From Burkholderia paludis (lineage in GTDB: Bacteria > Pseudomonadota > Gammaproteobacteria > Burkholderiales > Burkholderiaceae), in assembly GCF_000732615.1 (NCBI RefSeq), contig NZ_JPGL01000068.1:1-56212 (forward strand): a stretch of DNA of 56,212 nt, given 5' to 3'. Numbering within the stretch: the stretch's first letter is position 1; every line of letters starts with the position of its first letter. The notes beneath the pieces were generated by a model. It searched no databases. It was not told the origin of the DNA and saw nothing but the letters and a program-made list of their open reading frames with translations. Below are positions 35,396-44,318 of the stretch, one piece after another. The position numbers and the translations under genes are program-made.

Positions 35396-36364
35396 CTATC
35401 GGGCCGCGCGCCGGGCCCGCGGGCGGGCGGTAGCGCCCGGGTGATCCGCCGTGCGCGTAAACAGCGACACGATCGTCTGCCGCAGCCAGCGGTGCGCGGG
35501 ATGGCTGTCCCGGCGCTGATGCCAGATCACGCAGTAGGGCCGCGCGGGCATGCGCACCGGCGGTTGCCGCGACACCAGTTCCTGTCGATGGGGCGACAGG
35601 TCGAGCAGCGTGGTCGGCAGCACGCCGATGAAATCCGATTCGCAGAGAATCGCGAGCGCCGGCGAGTACGCGTTCAGCGTGAGCGCGAGATTGCGCCGCA
35701 GCCCGTGCGCGGCGAGCAGGCTGTCGTACACCGGCACGCGCATGCCGGAGAACCCGACGTCGAGATGCCGCGCCGCGAGAAAGCGCTTCAGCGTGAGCGG
35801 CCCTTTCGCGAGCGGGTGATCCTTGCGCATCAGGCAGCTCCAGTGGATCGGCCACATCTCGTGCGTGCGCACGCCGCTGCTGGGGCTCGCGTCGTTCAGA
35901 TAGCCGCCGATCGCGAGATCGACGCCGCCGCGATCGAACATGCCCGGCAGGTCGGCGACGCTGAACTGCGTGACCTCGATCCGCATCGCCGGCGCGTGCG
36001 TGCTCATGTACTGCGCGAGACGCGGCATGATGCGCTCGACCGTGTAGTCCGACATCGCGATCGTGAACGTGCCGCGATAGTCCTGCGGGTCGAACTGGTC
36101 GGGCGAGATCGCCTGCTTCAGCGCGTCGTAGTGCGGCTGGATCGTCACCCACAGCTCGCGCGCCCGCGCGGTCGGGCGCACGCCCGATACGGTCTTTTCG
36201 AACAGCGTGTCGCCGAGCGATTCGCGCAGCCGGCGCAGCGCATTGCTGACCGCCGACTGCGACAGCGCCAGCCGCTCGGCGGCGCGCGTGACGTTGCCTT
36301 CGGCCATCAATGCGGCGAACACGCGCAACAGGTTGAGGTCGAGCAGGCGGAACACGTCCTTCAT
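35396..36364 (-). CDS. LysR family transcriptional regulator (NodD/NahR-like)
   Basis: 322 residues. The N-terminal helix-turn-helix (LLDLNLLRVFAALMAEGNVT, RAAERLALSQSAVSNALRRL) and the co-inducer domain (FTIAMSDYTVERIMPRL, VDLAIGGYLN, LTLNAYSPALAILCESDFIG) are complete. DLNLLRVF and SQSAVSNAL are typical of the NodD/NahR/LinR branch. The start at MKDVFRLLDLNLL is standard; 60 upstream residues of the longest frame are low complexity. It is divergent from an MHS transporter gene across 266 bases and likely regulates it and the creatinase-like gene behind it. Confidence 0.92.
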   Translation of the reverse strand: MKDVFRLLDLNLLRVFAALMAEGNVTRAAERLALSQSAVSNALRRLRESLGDTLFEKTVSGVRPTARARELWVTIQPHYDALKQAISPDQFDPQDYRGTFTIAMSDYTVERIMPRLAQYMSTHAPAMRIEVTQFSVADLPGMFDRGGVDLAIGGYLNDASPSSGVRTHEMWPIHWSCLMRKDHPLAKGPLTLKRFLAARHLDVGFSGMRVPVYDSLLAAHGLRRNLALTLNAYSPALAILCESDFIGVLPTTLLDLSPHRQELVSRQPPVRMPARPYCVIWHQRRDSHPAHRWLRQTIVSLFTRTADHPGATARPRARRAAR

Positions 36365-36630
36365 CGCAGATCTCCGTGTCGGGGGCCGGCATGCCGCGCG
36401 TGATTCCGGCGGCCGGCCCATGAGGGCTGCCAGTTTCCGCACGACGGGCCTGTCGGGCAAGGGCGCGTTTGCCCTGAGAGTCGTGCCTGCCGCATCCCCG
36501 GCCGTGCGCCGGCGCGCAGCGTCATTCACGCCGGTGATGATCATATTCCGGAAATCCGTTGGACGCGGTAACGGTGCGCATCGAACATGAGCACCGCACC
36601 ACTGCGACCGACAGGTGGAGGAGACAGACG

Positions 36631-37959
36631 ATGAAGGAAGATGCCGTGAATCCGGCCGGCGCGCTGGCGCTCGACGGCCATGCCGCCGCGTCGCGGCGGC
36701 CCGCGCGGTCCGGCGCGCTGCGCGATGTCGCGGCCGCCGCGGCCGGCAACGCGCTCGAATGGTTCGACTTCGTGATCTACGGCTACTTCGCCGGCGTGAT
36801 CGCGAAGCTGTTCTTCCCTGTGGCCGGCCCGGTCGGGTCGCTGCTGCTCGCCACCGCGACCTTCGGCGTGGGGTTCGTCGTGCGGCCGCTCGGCAGCGTC
36901 GTCATGGGGCTCTACGGCGACCGCTACGGCCGCAAGGCGGCGATGACGCTGACGATCTGGTTGATGCTGGCCGGCACCGCGGCGATCGCGCTGGCCCCGC
37001 CGTTTGCGCAGGCGGGCTGGGGCGGCGCGACGATCCTGGTGCTGGCGCGGCTGGTGCAGGGCTTCGCGGCGTCGGGCGAATTCGGCAGCACCGTGGCGTT
37101 TCTCGCGGAGAAGGCGCCGCCGCATCGCCGCCACTTGTTCGTGAGCCTGCAGATGGCCAGCACGATGCTGGCGATCGTGCTGGGCGGCACGATCGGCACG
37201 ATCCTGACGACGTCGCTCAGCCCGCATCAGCTCGAAAGCTGGGGCTGGCGCGTGCCGTTCGCGGTCGGGCTGCTGATCGGCCCGGTCGGCTATTTCATCC
37301 GCCGCAACGTATCGGAAACCGACGCGTTCGTGCAGGCCGACGCGCTGCCGGTCGCGCAGGTGCTCGGACGCCTGTTCGGCGAGCATCGCGCGTCGTTTGT
37401 CGCGGCGATCGGCGTGACGATCGTCGGCACGGCTTCGTTCTACATGAACCTCGTCTACATGCCGACGTTCGCGGTGAAGCAACTCGGCCTGCCGATGTCC
37501 GCGCCGTTCATGAGCACGACGGTGGCCGGCGTCGTGATGGTCGCGGCGGCGCCGCTCGCGGGGCTGGCCGGCGACGTCGGGCGGCGGCCGGTCGCGCTGG
37601 TGGCGGCCGCGATCGTGGCGCTGGCCGCGCTGACGCTGCCGCTCTACACGTGGGTCATCGCGCATCCGTCGCTCGGCAACCTGCTGATCATGCAGGCGCT
37701 CGCCGCGGTGCCGATGGGCGTGCTGGTGGGGCTGGTGCCCGCGATCACCGCGCGCGTGTTCCCGGCCGAGGTGCGCAGCACCGGGCTCGCCGTGTCGTAC
37801 AACATCCCGACGACGGTGTTTGGCGGGTTCTCGCCGTTGATCATCACATGGCTGATCGCGACGACGCACAACAAGGCGTCGCCCGCGCTGTACATCGTCG
37901 CGGCCTCGGTCGTGAGCCTCGTCGCGCTGCTCGGCTTCCGGCGCTTGCCGCGCGCATAG
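36631..37959 (+). CDS. MFS transporter, metabolite:H+ symporter (MHS) family
   Basis: A 442-residue transporter with 12 predicted helices. MHS signatures: GNALEWFDFVIYGYFAGVIA, FGVGFVVRPLGSVVMGLYGD, RYGRKAAMTLTIWLM, LVQGFAASGEFGSTVAFLAE, and FPAEVRSTGLAVSYNIPTT. MHS proteins import citrate, shikimate, betaine/proline or related acids. The ATG at 36631 has a strong GGAGGAG site 8-10 bases upstream. The M24-family hydrolase 132 bases downstream on the same strand suggests uptake and hydrolysis of one C-N compound, such as a creatine- or ectoine-like solute (inference). Confidence 0.92.
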   Translation: MKEDAVNPAGALALDGHAAASRRPARSGALRDVAAAAAGNALEWFDFVIYGYFAGVIAKLFFPVAGPVGSLLLATATFGVGFVVRPLGSVVMGLYGDRYGRKAAMTLTIWLMLAGTAAIALAPPFAQAGWGGATILVLARLVQGFAASGEFGSTVAFLAEKAPPHRRHLFVSLQMASTMLAIVLGGTIGTILTTSLSPHQLESWGWRVPFAVGLLIGPVGYFIRRNVSETDAFVQADALPVAQVLGRLFGEHRASFVAAIGVTIVGTASFYMNLVYMPTFAVKQLGLPMSAPFMSTTVAGVVMVAAAPLAGLAGDVGRRPVALVAAAIVALAALTLPLYTWVIAHPSLGNLLIMQALAAVPMGVLVGLVPAITARVFPAEVRSTGLAVSYNIPTTVFGGFSPLIITWLIATTHNKASPALYIVAASVVSLVALLGFRRLPRA

Positions 37960-38091
37960 CAGGCCGGGCGTTCGCCGGCAGGAAAGCGGCATATTCATCA
38001 AGGATAACGAATCGAATTGCCGGCCGATACGGCGTGGCGAAGCACGTCCGGATCGGCTGGTTGTCACCGTTCCCCACAGGAGAAATCACGC

Positions 38092-39258
38092 ATGAAACTC
38101 GAACCCACGTTCGCGCCGCCCGGCGCCGCCGAACTCAAGGCGCGCCTCGACCGCGTGCGCGCGCGCATGGCGGAAGCCGGCCTCGATCGCTATGTCGCGT
38201 TCTCGCCGGACAATATCTACTACCTGACGAACTTCGCGAACATCGTCCACGAGCGGCCGTTCGTGCTGGTCATCTCGCGCAGCGGGCCGCCGCAGTTCGT
38301 CGTGCCGCAGCTCGAACAGCCGCACGTGCGGTCGCGCTCGATCGGCGAGCTCGAGCTGGTGCCGTATTTCGAATTCCCGGCGCCGGCCGGCCGGGAATGG
38401 AGCGACCGCTTCAAGGCGCTGTTCGGGCCGGGCGAGCGCGTGGGTGTCGAGTCGGTGTGTCCGTTGCAGATCTATGCGCAGACGCCGGGCGAGCGCGTGT
38501 GCATCGACATCGTCGACGACGTGCGGATGATCAAGTCCGAATACGAGATCGCCCGCCACGTGTATGCGTGCGGGATCGCCACCGACGCACACGACCTGCT
38601 GCTGAGCGAAGCGCGTCCGGGCCTCGGGATGGCGGAGATGTCGTCGCGCATCCGCGGCTTCATCATGCAGCGGCTGCTGGCCGACGATCCGTCGCTGAAC
38701 CCGTCGGCCACGCGGATCGTCGCGGTGTTCCAGCCCGGCAGCGTGTCGCACGATCCGCACAATTTCAGCAACATCGACATGCGGATGGAGGAAGGCGGCC
38801 CGCACGTGTCGATCGTGAACGCGGTGATGAACGGCTACGGCGCGGAAGTCGAGCGGACCTTCTTCCTCGGCCACGTGCCCGACGCGGCCAGGCGTGCATT
38901 CGACGTGATGTCGGAAGGGCGCCGGCTCGCGTTCGACGCCGCGATGCCCGGCGCGCTGCTGAGCGAGGTCGACCGCAAGGTCAACGACTATTTCCGCCGC
39001 GCGGGGATGGGCGACCGGCTGCTGCACCGGACCGGGCACGGGATGGGCGTGACCGCGCACGAGGCGCCGTTCTTCGCGGAAGGCTACGACCGGCCGATCG
39101 AGAAGGGGATGTGCCTGACGATCGAGCCGGGCCTCTACATCGAGGGCGTCGGCGGCTTCCGGCATTCGGATACCGTGCTGATCGGCGACGAAGGCCCGAT
39201 TCAGCTGACCGGCGGGCCGCTGGCGCTCGATGCGCTGACCTTCCCGGTTCAGGCGTAG
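38092..39258 (+). CDS. M24-fold hydrolase, creatinase-like
   Basis: 388 residues: an N-terminal creatinase_N domain (RVRARMAEAGLDRYVAFSPD, NIYYLTNFANIVHERPFVLV) and a C-terminal pita-bread domain. The dinuclear metal ligands of aminopeptidase P look lost: the first Asp position is Ile in HVSIVNAVMNGYG, the second is Glu-Val-Glu (AEVERTFF), and the last Glu is Ser (GGFRHSDTVLI). DPHNFSN, ERT and TGHGMGV resemble bacterial creatinase, which is metal-independent. A C-N hydrolase role is therefore favoured over a peptidase. Start MKLEPTF follows GGAGAAA. It is probably co-transcribed with the MHS transporter. Confidence 0.85.
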   Translation: MKLEPTFAPPGAAELKARLDRVRARMAEAGLDRYVAFSPDNIYYLTNFANIVHERPFVLVISRSGPPQFVVPQLEQPHVRSRSIGELELVPYFEFPAPAGREWSDRFKALFGPGERVGVESVCPLQIYAQTPGERVCIDIVDDVRMIKSEYEIARHVYACGIATDAHDLLLSEARPGLGMAEMSSRIRGFIMQRLLADDPSLNPSATRIVAVFQPGSVSHDPHNFSNIDMRMEEGGPHVSIVNAVMNGYGAEVERTFFLGHVPDAARRAFDVMSEGRRLAFDAAMPGALLSEVDRKVNDYFRRAGMGDRLLHRTGHGMGVTAHEAPFFAEGYDRPIEKGMCLTIEPGLYIEGVGGFRHSDTVLIGDEGPIQLTGGPLALDALTFPVQA

Positions 39259-39272
39259 CCGCGCGCGGGCGC

Positions 39273-39305
39273 AAAAAAAGCCGCCGCACGCGCGGGTGCG
39301 GCGGC
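39273..39305 (-). terminator. Rho-independent terminator of the GapN-like gene
   Basis: GCCGCCGCAC and GTGCGGCGGC (39280-39289, 39296-39305) form a 10-bp stem with a 6-base loop. Seven A on the left (39273-39279) give a U-run for leftward transcripts, so it serves the dehydrogenase gene. It may also stop rightward transcripts less well. Confidence 0.85.
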
Positions 39306-39325
39306 CTTCGTCGTCCGGCCCCGCG

Positions 39326-40954
39326 TCAGAAAATGAAGCCCGTGTTGATGAACTTCGAGTAGTGGTCCGACACGATCGAATCGAGCAGCTGCTTGCTGCC
39401 GTCGGTCTGCTTCGCCGCGACCATCGAGCGGATCGAGAACGCGCGCAGCGCGTCGCTTACCGACAGCGTGCCTTCCGCCGAATCCTTGCGGCCGGCGAAC
39501 GGGAACACGTCGGGCCCGCGCTGGCACTGGCAGTTGATGTTCACGCGGCACACCTGGTTCACGAGCGGATCGACGAGCGCGCCGATCTGCGCCGGATCGG
39601 AACCGAAGATGCTGACCTGCTGGCCGTGCTCCGACGTCGTCACGTAGTCGAGCGCGGTGTCGACGTCGTCGAACGGCGCGACCGGAATGATCGGCCCGAA
39701 CTGTTCCTCGCGGTACAGCTTCATCCCTTCGGACACCGGGTACACGACGGCCGGATAGAACAGCGTCTTGCTGAACGTGCCGCCCGAATGGTTGACGACC
39801 TGCGCGCCCTTCGCCTTCGCGTCGTCGATCGCGTCCGTCATGTAGGCCGTGCGATGCATGCCCGGCAGCGGCGTGATGCTGACGCCCGGCTCCCACGGCA
39901 TGCCGATCTTCAGTTGCTCGAGCGCGGCGGTGAAGCGCTCGAGAAACTCGTCGACGATCGAGCGGTGCACGAGCAGCATCTTCAGCGCGGTGCAGCGCTG
40001 GCCGTTGAACGACAGCGCGCCGAGCAGGCATTCCTTCACGGTGAGGTCGAGATCGGCGTCGGGCAGCACGATCGCCGCGTTCTTTGCGTCGAGGCCGAGA
40101 ATCGCGCGCAGCCGGTGCGACTTCGGGTGCTGCTTCTTCAGGTGGTCGGCCACCTTGCTCGATCCGATCAGCGCGAGCACGTTGATCTTGCCGGACGCGA
40201 GCATGTGCGGCACGACCACCGCGCCCGGTGCGTAGATCGTGTTGATCACGCCTTTCGGGAATGCGTCGCGGAACGCGTCGAGCAGCGGCTCGAACAGCAG
40301 CGTGCCGTATTGCGGCGGCTTGAACACCACGGTGTTGCCCATCAGCAGCGCGGGGATCAGCGTCGCGAAGGTCTCGTTCAGCGGATAGTTGTACGGGCCC
40401 ATGCACAGCACCACGCCGAGCGGCGTGCGGCGGATCTGGCCGATCGTGCCTTCCGCGATCACGAAGCGCGAGTTCGCGTTGTCGAGCTCCTTCAGCGCGT
40501 CGATCGTCTGCGTCATGTACGTGACGGTGCGATCGAACTCCTTGCGCGAATCGGCGAGGCTCTTGCCGATTTCCCACATGATCAGGTTCACGACCAGTTC
40601 GCGCTGCGCGACCATCCGCCGGATGAAGTCCTGCATGCACGCGATGCGCTGCTCGACCTTCATCGTCGGCCACTCGCCGCGGCCGGCGTCGTACGCGCGC
40701 ACCGCGGCGTCGAGCGCCGCGTCGCTTTCCGGCTCGCCCATCACGGGGTAGCTGCCGATCTCGACCTGCTCGACGCTGCCGTCCGCCTGCCGCACGCACA
40801 CGGGCGACAGCACGGTTTTGGTCGCGCCGTCCCACGGCCGCAGTTCGCCGTCGACGAGCGACACGCGCTGGTGAATCGGCGAAGCGAGCCGGTACTCGGC
40901 AGGAATGTCCTGAAAGGCGGGAAACAACTGCTGCAGGGAGGCGGAATCGGGCAT
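39326..40954 (-). CDS. GapN-like NADP-dependent aldehyde dehydrogenase
   Basis: 542 residues of the aldehyde dehydrogenase superfamily, closest in memory to non-phosphorylating glyceraldehyde-3-phosphate dehydrogenase. Motifs: VVLCMGPYNYPLNETFATLI, VVFKPPQYGTLLF, ALIGSSKVADHL, catalytic Cys in LSFNGQRCTALKMLLVH, EEQFGPIIPVAPFDD, and VFPFAGRKDSAEGTLSV. The usual ELGGK motif with the general-base Glu reads GLDAK here, so that Glu seems replaced by Gly. This may be a subfamily trait or alter activity. The start MPDSASLQQLF is the natural N-terminus. It has its own terminator and a 930-base upstream gap. Confidence 0.88.
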   Translation of the reverse strand: MPDSASLQQLFPAFQDIPAEYRLASPIHQRVSLVDGELRPWDGATKTVLSPVCVRQADGSVEQVEIGSYPVMGEPESDAALDAAVRAYDAGRGEWPTMKVEQRIACMQDFIRRMVAQRELVVNLIMWEIGKSLADSRKEFDRTVTYMTQTIDALKELDNANSRFVIAEGTIGQIRRTPLGVVLCMGPYNYPLNETFATLIPALLMGNTVVFKPPQYGTLLFEPLLDAFRDAFPKGVINTIYAPGAVVVPHMLASGKINVLALIGSSKVADHLKKQHPKSHRLRAILGLDAKNAAIVLPDADLDLTVKECLLGALSFNGQRCTALKMLLVHRSIVDEFLERFTAALEQLKIGMPWEPGVSITPLPGMHRTAYMTDAIDDAKAKGAQVVNHSGGTFSKTLFYPAVVYPVSEGMKLYREEQFGPIIPVAPFDDVDTALDYVTTSEHGQQVSIFGSDPAQIGALVDPLVNQVCRVNINCQCQRGPDVFPFAGRKDSAEGTLSVSDALRAFSIRSMVAAKQTDGSKQLLDSIVSDHYSKFINTGFIF

Positions 40955-41886
40955 GACGGTCTCGTTTGACGGGGTGTCCGGGAGGGACGGGCGATGCGAA
41001 TCCTGAGCGAAGCGATCCTCGATCCTGAATCGGCATGATGACGCGCACGCGACGACGCGTCACGCGCGAACATGGCCGAATCGGCGCATGGAACCAGTTC
41101 CATTAAAAAGGAACGCCGTCGCGAATGCAAGATCGGCACGAACCGTGCGACAGGTATCGTAAGGATTCGGAAAGAATGTTGCGAAATGATGGGCATCATG
41201 TGTTTCGGGTGTACGCAAACGTTTCCCGTCGGCCGAATTGCGCGGATAATGACTCGGCGCGGCGAAGAAAAAAATGAAGCGAGCCTGAGAGAGCAAACGT
41301 AGTGAAGAACCATGAAAGATCCGCCGCATCGCCGATGCGAGGTCGGCTACCCGGAGCGCCGGGTCGGGGTTGCCCGGTCCGGCGCAAACCGGCCGCCTGA
41401 ACGTTTTCTGCCTGTCTTGATGGATCCTTCGCGATCCTGTCCTGCTCCTCCGCTGTCGTGTCCCGATTGTCGTCCGGCATTCATCGCCCGGTGACGACCG
41501 CCAAATTCTTTCGATTAAATTACGAACTGCGCGTATTTGAACGCGAAACAGAAAGGCATTCGTCAGGAATGCAGAGCGCCACGCGCTTGCACGTTGCTGA
41601 CAGGCGACATATCGAGAATTAACTAAAAATACGAATCATTCTCGTTTAATATTTCGCTCCGTTACGATTCGTGACACGATGTCACGGATTGTTTCGCGTC
41701 GGTGGCGCCGGCCGGTATTCAACCCGCGCCGGCCGTTTGCCGGCAGGCCCGCGCCGGGGAGCGATCCTCCGCGTGCGCCGTCTTCTTCACGGAAAGGGCG
41801 TCATCGGCCGGTTCGCCGCGTGCTGCGCGCGTTGGCCGGATGCGCTTCGTTCCGTTCGCCACTTTTCTTCAGCCTTTACGTTCACG
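40955..41886. other. Long intergenic region, GapN-like gene to TonB receptor
   Basis: About 930 bases between divergent genes with no convincing coding sequence. The centre (about 41500-41660) is AT-richer than its surroundings and carries the Fur box at 41627-41647. The last 240 bases before the receptor are GC-rich and could be a long leader; in-frame codons there lack a signal peptide. A GCAAACGTTTCC palindrome-like string is at 41215-41226. Confidence 0.55.
41627..41647. promoter_or_regulatory. Fur box upstream of the catecholate-type receptor
   Basis: AATACGAATCATTCTCGTTTA is AT-rich with inverted-repeat arms around AATCATTCTCGTT and resembles Fur sites before siderophore receptors. It lies about 240 bases before the receptor start, so the promoter and a long leader would follow it. 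Confidence 0.65.
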
Positions 41887-44016
41887 ATGAAACTCAACAA
41901 GCGCGCGTGTCACGCGCTTCTGATCGCCACGTCGCTGGCCGGCGCCCGTACTGCATCCGCGCAGGCGAGCGACGCCGCCGCGACCTTGCCCGCGATTTCC
42001 GTCAACGCGGCCGCCGAGCATGCGTCCTACGATGCGGGCCATTCGCGCGCGGCGACCAAGACCGACATGTCGCTGATGGACGTGCCGCAGACGGTGAACG
42101 TCGTCCCGCACGCGGTGATCGAGGACCAGAACGCGACGTCGATGCAGGACGCGCTGCGCAACGTGCCGGGCGTCGGCTTTTCGGTCGGCGACGGCCAGCG
42201 CGACCAGATCACGATCCGCGGCTTCAACAGCATCACGGACCAGTACGTCGACGGCATTCGCGACGACGCGCTCTACTACCGCGACCTGTCGAACGTCGAG
42301 CGCGTCGAGGTGCTGAAGGGGCCGGCGGCCGTGCTGTACGGGCGCGGCTCGGCGGGCGGCATCGTGAATCGCGTGCTGAAGCGGCCGGACGCGAACCCGG
42401 TGAACGACGTGGGCGTGACGCTCGGCACGCGCGGCGAACGGCGCGGCGAATTCGACCTCGGCTGGAACGCGAACGATGCGGCGCGCTTTCGCCTTACCGG
42501 CGCGACCGAGAACTCGAACAGCTTCCGCGACCAGTTCCGGCTCAACCGCCAGGCGATCGCGCCGTCCGCGCAGTTCAAACTCGACGGCGACACGGTGCTG
42601 AACGTCGAGTTCGACTACCTGCACGACCGCCGCACGTCCGACCAGGGCCTGCCCGCGTATCTCGGCCGGCCGGTGGCCGTGCCGATCGACACGTATTACG
42701 GCTCGGCCGACGCGGCGAACAGCTCGTACAACGACATCTCCGCGAAGAGCGCGACGGTGTCGCTCGACCATCGCTTCAGCGATTCGCTGTCGTTCCACGG
42801 TGCGATCCGCGCGTACGACTTCTCGCTCGAGCGCAAGAACTACATCACGTACGAGCCGATCAAGACCGCCGCGCACCCGGTCGTGACGCTCGACCAGTCG
42901 ACGCGCCAGCGCACCGACCACGGCATCGACGGCCTGTTCGAACTCACGCAGAAGACCTCGCTGTTCGGCATGCGCCACGAGCTGCTGTACGGGCTCGAAC
43001 TCTCGCAGCAGCAGAAGTTCGACACGATCTACAGCGTGTCGAAGGTCGCGACCTACGATCTGTTCAATCCGCAGCCGGTGATCCTGCCGGGCGTGCCGTC
43101 CGGCGCGCGGGCGAAGACGAACGCGTCGACCGCCATCGGGCTCGCGGGCGTCTACGCGCAAGACCTGATCTCGCTGACCGAGCACTGGAAAGTGCTCGCG
43201 GGGCTGCGCTTCGACTACCTGAACCAGATCCGCCACGACTACACGTCGTCGAACGTCAATCTCGACCGCACCGATCACGCGTGGAGCCCGCGCGTCGGGC
43301 TGATCTACGAGCCGCTCGACTGGCTGACGCTGTACGGTTCGTTCAGCCAGTCGTTCTCGCCGCTCGCCGATACGCTGATCAGCTCCGGCGCGTACGCGAA
43401 CGGCGCCGCGCTTGCGCCGCAAAAGACCACCGCGTACGAAGTCGGGTCGCGCTTCGATCTCGGCGGCAAGGCGACGGCCAGCGTCGCGCTGTTCGACATG
43501 CGCCAGACCAACCAGCAGATCGGCGATCCGGCGAATCCCGGCTATGCGCTGCCGATCGGCACGCAGCACGTGCACGGGATGGAGCTGGGCTTCACCGGCG
43601 AGATCGCGCCGAAGTGGTCGGTGTACGCGGGCTACGCGTACCTGAACGGCACGGTCGACGGCTCGGCGCAATCGACGGCGGCCGGCCTCGCGCTGTCGAA
43701 CAACACGCCGGGGCTGATGCCGCGCCACAGCGCGAACCTGTGGCTGAAGCGCGAGCTGCCGTACGGCTTCTATGCGGCGGCCGGCATGCAGTTCCAGTCG
43801 GCGCGCTACACGTCGGCGAGCGATCTCGTCACGCTGCCGTCGTTCACGGTGTTCAACCTGGGCGCCGGCTATCGCAGCAAGAAGGTCGACGTGACGCTCA
43901 CGCTCGACAACCTGTTCGATCGCCGCTACTTCATCGCCGCGCACGGCAACGCGGACCTGTACAACATGCCCGGCGATCCGCGCACGCTGACCGCCACGGT
44001 GAAGTGGCACATGTAA
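41887..44016 (+). CDS. TonB-dependent siderophore receptor, Fiu-like
   Basis: A 709-residue outer-membrane receptor. Signal peptide MKLNKRACHALLIATSLAGA with a cut near ASAQA, TonB box LPAISVNAAA, plug domain (DVPQTVNVVPHAVIEDQNAT, DALRNVPGVGFSVGDGQRDQ, ITIRGFNSITDQYVDGIRDD, VEVLKGPAAVLYGRGSAGGI) and a barrel ending LTATVKWHM. QYVDGIRDDALYYRDL matches the catecholate receptor group (Fiu/FiuA). The start MKLNKR is chosen for its signal peptide. An upstream Fur box suggests iron repression. No siderophore synthesis genes are nearby, so it may take up foreign siderophores. Confidence 0.92.
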   Translation: MKLNKRACHALLIATSLAGARTASAQASDAAATLPAISVNAAAEHASYDAGHSRAATKTDMSLMDVPQTVNVVPHAVIEDQNATSMQDALRNVPGVGFSVGDGQRDQITIRGFNSITDQYVDGIRDDALYYRDLSNVERVEVLKGPAAVLYGRGSAGGIVNRVLKRPDANPVNDVGVTLGTRGERRGEFDLGWNANDAARFRLTGATENSNSFRDQFRLNRQAIAPSAQFKLDGDTVLNVEFDYLHDRRTSDQGLPAYLGRPVAVPIDTYYGSADAANSSYNDISAKSATVSLDHRFSDSLSFHGAIRAYDFSLERKNYITYEPIKTAAHPVVTLDQSTRQRTDHGIDGLFELTQKTSLFGMRHELLYGLELSQQQKFDTIYSVSKVATYDLFNPQPVILPGVPSGARAKTNASTAIGLAGVYAQDLISLTEHWKVLAGLRFDYLNQIRHDYTSSNVNLDRTDHAWSPRVGLIYEPLDWLTLYGSFSQSFSPLADTLISSGAYANGAALAPQKTTAYEVGSRFDLGGKATASVALFDMRQTNQQIGDPANPGYALPIGTQHVHGMELGFTGEIAPKWSVYAGYAYLNGTVDGSAQSTAAGLALSNNTPGLMPRHSANLWLKRELPYGFYAAAGMQFQSARYTSASDLVTLPSFTVFNLGAGYRSKKVDVTLTLDNLFDRRYFIAAHGNADLYNMPGDPRTLTATVKWHM

Positions 44017-44318
44017 CGCACGCGACGCACGCGCTGCGCGACCTGCGGCTTTCCTCCGCACCGCCCGACGGGGTGTGCCGGCTCGAAGGGCGCGCGACGA
44101 TCGTGATTCGCGACCTCGAAACGGTTTGCCCGGGGCAAGAGGCGGCGGATCGCGCGTTCCTGGTGAAGGTGGTGTCCGCAGGCTCGCCGACGCGAAGCCG
44201 TTGCGGCGCGGCGACGCGATGAACGCCGCCCGCGCGATGCCCGGTCGCGCCGGATGAGCGGCGATCGCGCTGCCGCCGCCGACCGGATCGGGGGCGGCAG
44301 CATGCCGCCCCGGTTCCG
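44017..44318. other. Intergenic region between convergent receptor and LysR genes
   Basis: About 300 bases. A short rightward frame reaching 44222 contains CRLEGRATIVIRDLETVCPG but has no good start or ribosome site, so it is not called. The hairpin at 44291-44311 lies near the end. Confidence 0.45.
44291..44311. terminator. GC hairpin between convergent genes
   Basis: GGGGCGGCA and TGCCGCCCC are a perfect 9-bp inverted repeat with a 3-base centre, 7 bases from the LysR stop codon. The position suits termination, though no T-tract follows on either strand. Confidence 0.45.

Noticed and set aside
36546..36553. TTCCGGAA as a LysR operator before the MHS gene
   Set aside because: An 8-bp palindrome is expected by chance in this GC-rich sequence and does not show the T-N11-A pattern.
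41215..41226. GCAAACGTTTCC, similar to the LacI-type uronate operators
   Set aside because: It has a shorter core and different flanks, and lies 260 bases from the nearest gene start, so a link to the uronate repressor is not supported.
44017..44222. Possible small gene after the catecholate-type receptor
   Set aside because: The frame merges with an antisense-type frame upstream and has no clear start or ribosome site; the readable part matches nothing I recognise.
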